Assembly: GCA_958453935.1 (NCBI GenBank)
Contig: CAUDZT010000081.1
Location: 1 to 7,766 of the forward strand
Reading direction: 5' to 3'
DNA from: an uncultured Collinsella sp.
GTDB lineage: Bacteria > Actinomycetota > Coriobacteriia > Coriobacteriales > Coriobacteriaceae
Length of the DNA stretch: 7,766 nucleotides
Shown: piece after piece, positions 1-6,597 of the stretch
Layout of the letters: each line of letters begins with the position of its first letter
How positions within the stretch are numbered: position 1 is the first letter of the stretch
The notes under the pieces: generated by a model
What the model saw: only the letters and a program-made list of their open reading frames with translations
Databases searched by the model: none
Told to the model about the DNA's origin: nothing
Translations under genes and position numbers: made by a program

Positions 1-1
1 A

Positions 2-1426
2 ATGATAGAGATCGCCGTCAACAACCTCGCGGCCGCAACAGGGGCCCGAACCGTGACGGGAGAAGTCGATCGGGTATGCCGCGGGTGCGTTATCGACTCT
101 CGCCAGGTCGAGGAAGGGACGATTTTCGTCGCCTTTCCCGGTGAAAACGTCGACGGCAATGATTTTGCTTCCCGTGCCGTCCAGTCGGGTGCCGGCGCCG
201 TCGTGATGACGCGTGAGCCCGAGGCCGAGCTGGTCTCGCTGGCGCAGGACAAGGGCTGTGCCATCTTGCTGACCGATGATCCCGAGGAGTTTCTGCTGCG
301 TTTGGCGCACGTGTATCGCCTGGAGCTTGGCTGCCTGGTCGTTGGCATTACCGGTTCCATCGGCAAGACGACGACCAAGGACGTTCTCGCCGCTGTGCTC
401 GCCAAGCGCTATCGTGTTTGGGCCACCAAGGGCAATTTCAATAACCTGATCGGCATGCCGCTCACGGTGCTTTCCGCTCCGGCCGATACCGAGGTCCTGG
501 TGCTCGAGATGGGCATGAACCATTTCCACGAGATCGAGCGCCTGTCCCAGTCCGCCAATCCCAACCTTGCCATCGTGAGCAAGATCGGCACCTCTCATAT
601 CGGCATTTTGGGCAATCGCGAGAACATCGCCCGCGCTAAGGCCGAGATTGTCCAGGGCATGTGCGCCGCCGGCGACTATTTGCCGCTGCTGGTTTTGGGC
701 GGCGAGGACGATTTTACGCCGTTCATTCGCGATACGTTCGCCCAGCCTGCTGGTATCGACGTGATGCTGGCCGGTGTCTCGGACGACGATGAGGTCCGTG
801 CGCGCGACATTCGTGTTGATGACGAGGGCCGTCCGGTCTTTACGCTCGATTTTGGCCAGGGCGAGACGATCGATACCATGCTTGCCATCCCCGGCGTGCA
901 GTCCGTTCCAAATGCCGTTAAGGCCGCCGCGGTTGCCTATCGCCTGGGCGTGACGCCCGAGCAGATCGATGCTGCCTTTAGGGGCCTCACAATCACCGGT
1001 CACCGCCAGGAGATCAAGCGCGCCAAGAGCGGTGCCCGCGTCATCGATGATTCCTATAACGCCAGTGCCGAATCGATGGCTGCCGGTCTCGACCTGCTGT
1101 GCTCGCTTTCGTGCACGGGGTCTCGCATGGCGATCCTGGGCGAGATGGGCGAGATGGGCGATGAGGCTCCTCGCATGCATGAGCTCGTGGGCGCCTATGT
1201 CGCCGCCAAGAAGCTCGACATGCTGGCGTGCGTGGGTGGTGAGCTGGCCCAGCTTATGGCCGATGCCGCGCGCATGATGGGCATGGACGAGGACCGCATC
1301 CAGGTGTTCTCCGATTATCAGCAGGTGCTCGACCGCATGGGCGGCGCGCTTGAAAAACATGATGTTGTACTGGTCAAGGGTTCCCGCTTTGTTGAGCTCG
1401 ACCGCTTTGTGGAAGGTGTGTGCTAG
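2..1426 (+). CDS. murF: UDP-MurNAc-tripeptide--D-Ala-D-Ala ligase (MurF)
   Basis: Cytoplasmic ATP-dependent Mur ligase that adds D-Ala-D-Ala to UDP-MurNAc-tripeptide, the last soluble step of peptidoglycan precursor synthesis. The protein has 474 residues, normal for MurF. Visible motifs: N-terminal UDP-substrate domain (about 1-110) with DSR at 32-34; P-loop GITGSIGKTTTKD at 115-127 (Lys122); GNFNNLIG at 144-151; EMGMNH at 169-174; AKAEI at 212-216, whose Lys213 matches the lysine carbamylated in this family; GHRQE at 333-337; DDSYNAS at 349-355; and KGSR at 459-462 in the C-terminal domain. Oddity: the usual HNxxNA motif reads QSVPNA at 300-305. The ATG start fits because the first residues (MIEIAVNNLA) align with the normal MurF N-terminus, but only one upstream base is visible, so the ribosome binding site cannot be judged. 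The TAG stop lies 3 nt before mraY. Function is near certain. Confidence 0.97.
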   Translation: MIEIAVNNLAAATGARTVTGEVDRVCRGCVIDSRQVEEGTIFVAFPGENVDGNDFASRAVQSGAGAVVMTREPEAELVSLAQDKGCAILLTDDPEEFLLRLAHVYRLELGCLVVGITGSIGKTTTKDVLAAVLAKRYRVWATKGNFNNLIGMPLTVLSAPADTEVLVLEMGMNHFHEIERLSQSANPNLAIVSKIGTSHIGILGNRENIARAKAEIVQGMCAAGDYLPLLVLGGEDDFTPFIRDTFAQPAGIDVMLAGVSDDDEVRARDIRVDDEGRPVFTLDFGQGETIDTMLAIPGVQSVPNAVKAAAVAYRLGVTPEQIDAAFRGLTITGHRQEIKRAKSGARVIDDSYNASAESMAAGLDLLCSLSCTGSRMAILGEMGEMGDEAPRMHELVGAYVAAKKLDMLACVGGELAQLMADAARMMGMDEDRIQVFSDYQQVLDRMGGALEKHDVVLVKGSRFVELDRFVEGVC

Positions 1427-1429
1427 CCC

Positions 1430-2449
1430 ATGTTCGGCAATCCCTCGTATCCAACGTATCAGGCTTTTTTGGGGCTTGGCATCGCCGCCGCCATTGCGCT
1501 GCTTCTCATGCCGTGGTGGATCAAGCTGCTCAAGGTCGAGGGTATCGGCCAGCAGGTTCGTGCCGACGGCCCCAAGCGTCATTTGGTTAAGCAGGGAACG
1601 CCCACCATGGGTGGCGTTGTCATCCTCGTCGCGATCTCGCTGACCTGTCTGCTGATGGGCAAGCTCACCACCGAACTCGTGCTCGTGCTCCTCGCCACGC
1701 TGGCGACCGGCGTGCTGGGCCTGATCGACGACCTGACCTCCGTTACGCATGGGCGCTCGCTCGGTCTGACGCCCCATGCCAAGATGATCGGCCTAACCAT
1801 TATCTGTGTCACCTTTACGGTACTTGCCGTCAACTGGTGCGGCGTCGCCCCCGAGATTCGTTTTCCCGGCGGCCTGACGATCGACCTTGGCGTGCTTTCG
1901 ACCACCATCTGCGGCCTTTCGTTCCCGTGGCTCTACATTGTCTTTTGCTGGCTGATGATCGCCGGTCTTTCTAACGCCGTGAACCTGACCGATGGCCTTG
2001 ACGGTCTTGCTGGCGGCACCTCCATGATCGCCATGCTCGCCATGGCTGCGATGGCGTTTTTGCACGGAGACGTGAACCTGTCCATCTTCTGCACCGCGTG
2101 TGCCGGTGCCTGCTTGGGCTTTCTGTGGTTCAACTGCTATCCGGCGAGCATCTTTATGGGCGATACCGGCTCGCTTGCCCTGGGCGCCGCGTTTGCCTGC
2201 ACGTCCATTATGACCAACACCGAGGTTGTCTCCCTCATCATCGGCGGTCTGTTTATCGTTGAGACCCTGTCGGTCATGATTCAGGTTGTCTACTTCCACT
2301 TTACGCACAAGCGTGTCTTCCTTATGGCGCCCATCCATCATCATTTCGAAAAGAAGGGCTGGGCCGAGACCAAGGTCGTCATCCGTTTTTGGATTATCGC
2401 TGCGGCCTTTGGTGCCGTTGGCCTTGCTTTGTTCTTCCAGTTGGGATAG
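1430..2449 (+). CDS. mraY: Phospho-MurNAc-pentapeptide transferase (MraY)
   Basis: Integral membrane enzyme that transfers phospho-MurNAc-pentapeptide from UDP to undecaprenyl phosphate, forming lipid I on the inner face of the membrane. The 339 residues are mostly hydrophobic helices, consistent with the ten-segment MraY fold. Visible motifs: HLVKQGTPTMGG at 51-62; the catalytic Asp pair at 100-101 (GLIDDLTS); LGLTPHAK at 111-118; NLTDGLDGLA at 185-194; FMGDTGSLALG at 242-252; and the histidine loop IHHHFEKKGW at 302-311 followed by RFWII. Oddity: the family motif DDxxK reads DDLTS, with Ser104 in place of Lys. The ATG is 3 nt after the murF stop. The nearest Shine-Dalgarno-like GGAAGG (1411-1416) is 13 nt away, rather far, so translational coupling to murF is likely. 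Family assignment is certain; the effect of the Lys loss is unknown. Confidence 0.97.
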   Translation: MFGNPSYPTYQAFLGLGIAAAIALLLMPWWIKLLKVEGIGQQVRADGPKRHLVKQGTPTMGGVVILVAISLTCLLMGKLTTELVLVLLATLATGVLGLIDDLTSVTHGRSLGLTPHAKMIGLTIICVTFTVLAVNWCGVAPEIRFPGGLTIDLGVLSTTICGLSFPWLYIVFCWLMIAGLSNAVNLTDGLDGLAGGTSMIAMLAMAAMAFLHGDVNLSIFCTACAGACLGFLWFNCYPASIFMGDTGSLALGAAFACTSIMTNTEVVSLIIGGLFIVETLSVMIQVVYFHFTHKRVFLMAPIHHHFEKKGWAETKVVIRFWIIAAAFGAVGLALFFQLG

Positions 2450-2458
2450 TGGTCTTTC

Positions 2459-3865
2459 ATGCCTCTTGCTGATGTCTTTAGCCTGCTCGTTTTGGGTCAG
2501 GGCAAATCCGGTCTCGATGTCGCCCGCTGGGCGCTGGCACATCCCGAGCGCGTAAGTGCCGTTACCGTGTATGGCGGCGGCACCTCTGAGCCCAATGACG
2601 CCACGCGTGCGCTCGAGGCTGCTGGTGCGTCGTTTGTCTATGGGACCGAACAGGTCGAGGGCGCCTATGACGTATGCGTGACGTGCCCGGGCATCTCGGA
2701 GTTCTCGGGCTTCTTTAAGGCCGGGCGCGAGCATGCCGCCCAGATTATGGGTGAGCCCGAGTTTGCCTATCGCCTGTCGCCCGATAACTGGATTGCCATC
2801 ACGGGCACCAACGGCAAGACGACCACCACGTCGCTGACTGATTATCTGCTCAAGGCTGCCGGTGAGGCCAGCGTAGCTGTCGGCAACATCGGCGAGCCGC
2901 CGGTCAACGAGATTGACGGCCGAGCCCACAACGAGTGGTTTGTGGCCGAGCTCTCGAGCTATCAGATTGCTACGACCACCGAGCTCCACCCTTGCGTGGC
3001 GGTGCTGCTCAACATCACTCCCGACCACTTGGGCTGGCATAAGAGCCATAAGAACTATGCGCTTGCCAAGATCAAACTGTTTGACAATATGGTCGATGAC
3101 GATCTGGCGGTTGTCGACGTCGAAGACGCCGGCATTCACGAGTTCGATGAGTACATCTACACGCCGGGTCGTCGCATCTGCAAGGTCGCTTTTGACGAGC
3201 CCGAGGGCGAGGACGCCGCCTTTGTACGCGACGGCAAGATGGTCGTGCGCCTGAAGGGCGTCGAGACTCAGCTTGTCGCCACGTCCGAGCTCAAGATCTC
3301 GGGCCATCACAATGTTATCAATGCCCTGTGCGCTGCCACGGCTGCCCTGGCAGTCGGTGCCGATGTCGATGGTGTCTGCCGCGGCCTGGCCTCGTTCCAG
3401 CCGCTCGAGCACCGCGTGGAGCCGTGTGGCGAGATTGACGGCGTGCGCTACGTCAACGATTCCAAGGCGACCAACACCGATGCGGTCGAGAAGGCGCTGA
3501 CGGCATTTCCCGATGACGACGTGATCTTGCTGCTCGGGGGCCACGATAAGGGCACGCCGCTCGCGGACTTCGCGCGCGTTGTTATGGATAACGTACGCTC
3601 GGTCGTCTGCTTTGGCGATGCGCGCGAGCGCTTCACCGCCGCTATGGACGAGGCCGATGTCGACGGCGATGTGGATATCGCCCAGGCGGATGACCTGCGC
3701 GATGCCGTGGACGTTGCCCGTTCGCTGTCGAGCCGTGGCGATGTGATCTTACTTTCTCCTGCCTGCTCTTCATTCGATGAGTTCTCGGGCTATGAGGAGC
3801 GCGGCCGCGTGTTTAAGGACTATGTGGCCCAGCTTGCCGCTACGGCGAAATTGCAAATGGAATAG
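2459..3865 (+). CDS. murD: UDP-MurNAc-L-Ala--D-Glu ligase (MurD)
   Basis: Cytoplasmic Mur ligase that adds D-glutamate to UDP-MurNAc-L-Ala. The protein has 468 residues, normal for MurD. N-terminal nucleotide-binding loop LGQGKSG is at 12-18; CPGIS at 76-80; P-loop ITGTNGKTTTT at 114-124; GNIGEP at 142-147; ELSSYQ at 164-169; NITPDH at 185-190; YALAKIK at 200-206, with Lys204 aligned to the carbamylated lysine of E. coli MurD; HHNVINAL at 283-290; EHRVE at 317-321; NDSKATN at 333-339; and the diagnostic C-terminal SPACSSFDEFSGYEERG at 433-449. NDSKATN and the last motif separate MurD from MurC, MurE and MurF. The segment after NITPDH reads LGWHKS where LDRH or LDWH is more usual. The ATG is 9 nt after the mraY stop with no clear Shine-Dalgarno, suggesting coupled translation. 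Confidence 0.97.
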   Translation: MPLADVFSLLVLGQGKSGLDVARWALAHPERVSAVTVYGGGTSEPNDATRALEAAGASFVYGTEQVEGAYDVCVTCPGISEFSGFFKAGREHAAQIMGEPEFAYRLSPDNWIAITGTNGKTTTTSLTDYLLKAAGEASVAVGNIGEPPVNEIDGRAHNEWFVAELSSYQIATTTELHPCVAVLLNITPDHLGWHKSHKNYALAKIKLFDNMVDDDLAVVDVEDAGIHEFDEYIYTPGRRICKVAFDEPEGEDAAFVRDGKMVVRLKGVETQLVATSELKISGHHNVINALCAATAALAVGADVDGVCRGLASFQPLEHRVEPCGEIDGVRYVNDSKATNTDAVEKALTAFPDDDVILLLGGHDKGTPLADFARVVMDNVRSVVCFGDARERFTAAMDEADVDGDVDIAQADDLRDAVDVARSLSSRGDVILLSPACSSFDEFSGYEERGRVFKDYVAQLAATAKLQME

Positions 3866-3868
3866 GGG
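3864..3868 (+). promoter_or_regulatory. Candidate ribosome binding site for ftsW
   Basis: AGGGG overlaps the murD stop codon and lies 6 nt before a GTG at 3875. It is the reason for preferring that start over TTG at 3869 (GGAA at 3859-3862, also 6 nt away) and ATG at 3902 (AGGAG at 3882-3886, 15 nt away). The match is imperfect, and the start stays unsettled among the three. Confidence 0.4.
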
Positions 3869-3874
3869 TTGCCG

Positions 3875-5395
3875 GTGAGAGAGGAGAGCCCCCGACAAGG
3901 TATGAGGAGGCCCGACTCGGACCGTGCTTCCTCGCGGCGCAGCAAACCGCGTTCCGGTCGCGGCGGGCAGACGTTTAGCGAACGCTATATTGCCGGCGTT
4001 CCGGCCCGTATCATGCGCCCCCGTTTGATCTTTATGGCCTGCCTGTTTACCTTGGTGTGCTTTGGCCTGCTGATGGTGTACTCGGCGTCTTCGGTCGAGG
4101 CACTGCACGAGAATGGCTCGGCGACGTTTTTCCTGTTTCGACAGGCCGCGTTTGCCGTGGTTGGTGTTCTGGCGCTGATTGCCATCGTGCGCGTTTTGCC
4201 GGACAGCTGGTTTGGGGAGGATGTGCTTAGGACCTTCCTCATAGGCATGATAGGGCTACTGTTTCTGGTGTTCTTGGTGGGCAGCGGCAGCCGTGGCGCC
4301 ACGCGCTGGCTCAACATCGCCGGTATTCAGTTCCAGCCTTCCGAGTTTTTAAAGCCATTTGCCATTGCGTATTCGGCCATCATGCTTGATCGCTTCTTTT
4401 CGCCCGGTGGCAACATCAACGAATTCCTTCGCAAGATGGGCATCTACCTGGGTATTTCGCTCTTTCTGATCTTTATCCAGCCCGATTTCGGTACTGTCCT
4501 GATCATCCTGTTGACCCTCATGTGCATGGCGTTGTTTGCGGGTCTCGACCCCAGATTTATCATCGGCGTGCTAATCTTCGGCATTCTCGTGATCGTGATT
4601 GCGCTTGTCGCAGAGCCGTACCGTATGGTGCGTATTCAGGTTGCCTTGAACCCTTGGGCCGACGAGTATGGTGACGGCTATCAGGCCACGCTTGCCATCA
4701 TGGCCTTTGCCTCGGGCGGTCTGTTCGGCCGTGGCATCGGCAACTCAACCATGAAGTACTCGTATCTGCCCGAGGCGCACAATGACTACATCCTGGCCAT
4801 CATTGGCGAGGAAGTCGGTTTTGTCGGAACCGTGCTGTTCTTCTTGGTGTTTGCGATGCTGATCTACTCGGCGTTTCGCATTGCCGAGCAGGCGACCGAT
4901 CGTCGGGGCGCGCTCATGGCGTCTGGCTCCGCGGTCATTCTCGCGGTGCAGTTTTTGATTAACGCGTTGGGCATCCTCAACGTGTTTCCCATGACGGGCA
5001 AACCGTTGCCGTTTATTAGCTACGGCGGTTCGTCGATTATCGTGTCGCTCATGCTTGCTGGGTTGATCCTGCGCGTTTCGTACGAGAGCGCCCGCCGCGA
5101 TGAGTACGATCGCCGCCGTGAGAGCTTTGCCGTCATGGATGAGAGTACCGCCGGCGTGCCCCACGTGCGTGGCGAGCGATCTTCGCGTAACGGCTTTACC
5201 GTTCTGGATGGCTCTGCGACCGAGCCGGCAGCCCATCCGCGTCAGCGAACAGCGCCGCAAGGCCGTCCGCAGCGCCCCACTCCTCGCAATGCGGGTGGCG
5301 GATATAATCGAATCGATTTGAACTCGGACCCGTCGGCGCGTCTACGCACCGACGACCAGGGACCGCGTGTACGAAGGGACTACCATGACCGATAA
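3875..5395 (+). CDS. ftsW: Septal peptidoglycan polymerase FtsW (SEDS family)
   Basis: SEDS-family membrane glycosyltransferase that polymerises lipid II at the division septum with a class B PBP. From the GTG start it has 506 residues: a basic cytoplasmic N-tail (about 1-48), a polytopic core of roughly ten helices, and a hydrophilic C-tail of about 100 residues rich in Arg, Pro and Asp. Core motifs: VYSASS at 68-73; FLFRQ at 86-90; GATRWLN at 141-147; QPSEF at 154-158; QPDFGT at 202-207; GGLFGRGIG at 281-289; YLPEAHNDY at 297-305, whose Asp304 aligns with the essential SEDS aspartate; and GKPLPFISYGGSS at 375-387. Its place between murD and murG in a dcw cluster favours FtsW over RodA. TTG at 3869 and ATG at 3902 are alternative starts that change only the tail. 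The 3' end overlaps murG by 11 nt and uses TAA, unlike its TAG-ending neighbours. Confidence 0.95.
   Translation: MREESPRQGMRRPDSDRASSRRSKPRSGRGGQTFSERYIAGVPARIMRPRLIFMACLFTLVCFGLLMVYSASSVEALHENGSATFFLFRQAAFAVVGVLALIAIVRVLPDSWFGEDVLRTFLIGMIGLLFLVFLVGSGSRGATRWLNIAGIQFQPSEFLKPFAIAYSAIMLDRFFSPGGNINEFLRKMGIYLGISLFLIFIQPDFGTVLIILLTLMCMALFAGLDPRFIIGVLIFGILVIVIALVAEPYRMVRIQVALNPWADEYGDGYQATLAIMAFASGGLFGRGIGNSTMKYSYLPEAHNDYILAIIGEEVGFVGTVLFFLVFAMLIYSAFRIAEQATDRRGALMASGSAVILAVQFLINALGILNVFPMTGKPLPFISYGGSSIIVSLMLAGLILRVSYESARRDEYDRRRESFAVMDESTAGVPHVRGERSSRNGFTVLDGSATEPAAHPRQRTAPQGRPQRPTPRNAGGGYNRIDLNSDPSARLRTDDQGPRVRRDYHDR
5303..5308 (+). promoter_or_regulatory. Possible -10 hexamer upstream of murG, inside ftsW
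   Basis: An exact TATAAT lies in the GC-rich coding sequence for the FtsW C-tail, about 77 nt before the murG ATG. It is followed by a small AT-rich patch holding the palindrome AATCGATT (5311-5318). No recognisable -35 hexamer lies 16-18 nt upstream (the region reads CTCCTC) and there is no extended TG motif, so an internal promoter for murG-murC is only a possibility. Confidence 0.3.
5374..5378 (+). promoter_or_regulatory. Ribosome binding site of murG
   Basis: AAGGG ends 6 nt before the ATG at 5385, a good Shine-Dalgarno spacing. It favours that start over the longer in-frame GTG at 5367 (which would add six residues) and the ATG at 5397. The site lies within the ftsW reading frame. Confidence 0.7.
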
Positions 5396-6500
5396 GATGA
5401 CCGTTGCTATTGCAGCCGGCGGCACGGCAGGGCACATCAACCCCGCGCTTGCCTTGGCCGAAGAGCTGCGTGACCGTGGCCACCACGTTGTGTTCGTGGG
5501 CCAGTCGCGCAAGCTCGAGGGTCGTCTGGTCCCCGAGGCTGGGTTTGATTTTGTGCCCATTACAGTCACGGGCTTCGACCGCTCCCGTCCTTGGACGGCG
5601 CTGACCTCGCTGTGGCGTGTCAACAAGGCCAAGCGTGCGCTCGCCAGTCATTTCTCAAAGGTCGGCAAGCCCGATGCCGCCATCGGTTTTGGTGCCTATG
5701 TCGAGGTTCCGCTGCTGGGGTGGTGCAAGGGCGCGGGCGTTCCGTATCTGCTGCATGAGCAGAACTCTGTTCCGGGCCTGGCCAACAAGATGATGAGCTC
5801 CCATGCCGCCCGCGTGTGCATCTCGGTGCCGGCAGCGCGCTCGGTCTTTGAGCGCGAAGGTGACCCTGACCATGTGCTCATGACCGGCAACCCCGTACGT
5901 CGCTCGGTGATCGAGGGCGATCGCGCTCGCGGCCGCAAGGCACTTGGCGTTCCCGAGGACGCTACGCTGCTGCTCGTCTTTGGCGGTTCACTTGGCGCCC
6001 AGCACCTCAACGAGCGCGTGGTTTCGCTCAAAAACGAGCTGCTTTCGCGCAAGAACCTCTATGTGTTGCATTCGACGGGTGCCGACGGCTTTGAGGAGAC
6101 CGAGCGCGCTTTGGCGCTGACGCCCGAGGAGGCGAAGCGTTACCGCGTCCTGCCTTACATCGACAACATGGGCGATATGCTGGCTGCTGCCGATTTGGTG
6201 CTCTCGCGTTCGGGCGCATCGAGCGTGGCCGAGATCGCTGCGCTCGCCGTGCCCTCGGTGCTCGTGCCGTATCCGCATGCGACGGCCGACCACCAAACCA
6301 CCAATGCCCGTTATCTGGTCGACGCCGGGGCCAGTGTGCTCTGCGCCGATGCCGATATCGACGGTTCTGCCTTTGCCGATGAGCTGCTGCACTTGGTCGA
6401 TGACGCGGCGGCGCGCGACGCCATGCGTCAGGCGGCACGTGGTCTGGCTCAGGATAGGGCCGCCGCTCTTCTGGCGGATGCGGTAGAGGGTTTGCGTTAG
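5385..6500 (+). CDS. murG: UDP-GlcNAc--lipid I GlcNAc transferase (MurG)
   Basis: Peripheral membrane GT-B glycosyltransferase that adds GlcNAc from UDP-GlcNAc to lipid I, making lipid II on the cytoplasmic face. The protein has 371 residues, normal for MurG. N-terminal acceptor domain: loop AAGGTAGHINPALALA at 10-25 with the conserved His17; GFGAYVEVP at 101-109 (GxGGYxSxP in many relatives); HEQNSVPGLANK at 124-135; GNPVR at 168-172. C-terminal donor domain: FGGSLGAQHLNE at 199-210; YIDNM at 258-262; SRSGASSVAEIAA at 274-286; and VPYPHATADHQTTNA at 294-308, containing the UDP-GlcNAc-binding segment. The Ala in GGTAGH is typical of actinobacterial MurG as I recall it. The start is set by AAGGG 6 nt upstream, and it overlaps the ftsW end by 11 nt in another frame, which suggests coupled translation. 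Confidence 0.97.
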   Translation: MTDKMTVAIAAGGTAGHINPALALAEELRDRGHHVVFVGQSRKLEGRLVPEAGFDFVPITVTGFDRSRPWTALTSLWRVNKAKRALASHFSKVGKPDAAIGFGAYVEVPLLGWCKGAGVPYLLHEQNSVPGLANKMMSSHAARVCISVPAARSVFEREGDPDHVLMTGNPVRRSVIEGDRARGRKALGVPEDATLLLVFGGSLGAQHLNERVVSLKNELLSRKNLYVLHSTGADGFEETERALALTPEEAKRYRVLPYIDNMGDMLAAADLVLSRSGASSVAEIAALAVPSVLVPYPHATADHQTTNARYLVDAGASVLCADADIDGSAFADELLHLVDDAAARDAMRQAARGLAQDRAAALLADAVEGLR

Positions 6501-6550
6501 TTAGACGGGATATCGTCGGTCGCCCTCGCGCTGATGCGGTAGGTGCGGTA
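6477..6550 (+). repeat. Short direct repeats around the murG stop
   Basis: GATGCGGTAG occurs at 6477-6486 (last codons of murG) and again at 6533-6542, 56 nt apart. The core TGCGGTA recurs a third time at 6544-6550, 9 nt from the second copy. No function is recognised. The copies could be a protein-binding site, a relic of a small duplication, or chance. Confidence 0.4.
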
Positions 6551-6597
6551 CAGTTAACGGGTTACAGGCAGTGTTTACGCAAGGAGTACACGAGCAC
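6501..6597 (+). other. murG-murC intergenic spacer
   Basis: This 97-nt non-coding gap is the longest spacer in the window. It holds two copies of TGCGGTA, a GTTAAC palindrome (6553-6558) and the murC ribosome binding site. I see no strong -35/-10 pair: TACAGT at 6549-6554 resembles a -10 box weakly and has no partner. There is no GC hairpin followed by a T run, so no intrinsic terminator is apparent. A weak promoter or a processing site could lie here, but the sequence alone does not show it. Confidence 0.6.
6581..6586 (+). promoter_or_regulatory. Ribosome binding site of murC
   Basis: AAGGAG is the strongest Shine-Dalgarno match in the window, 11 nt before the ATG at 6598. It supports this start over an in-frame GTG at 6571, which would add nine residues and lacks a well-spaced site. 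Confidence 0.75.

Noticed and set aside
1142..1159. Tandem 9-nt repeat GAGATGGGC in murF.
   Set aside because: It encodes EMGEMG, which falls on the normal MurF motif GDMxELG; protein constraint explains it without a repeat expansion.
1793..3544. Long open frame of 583 codons on the minus strand opposite mraY and murD.
   Set aside because: It is fully antisense to two certain genes in GC-rich DNA, where stop codons are scarce on the opposite strand. Its translation is rich in Gly, Ala, His, Asp and Arg with no recognisable domain.
4745..5260. Minus-strand open frame of 171 codons opposite ftsW.
   Set aside because: Antisense to conserved FtsW motifs, Arg/His-rich and without recognisable domain.
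6501..6597. Possible terminator after murG.
   Set aside because: No stable GC stem followed by a T run could be found; the cluster order also argues for read-through into murC.
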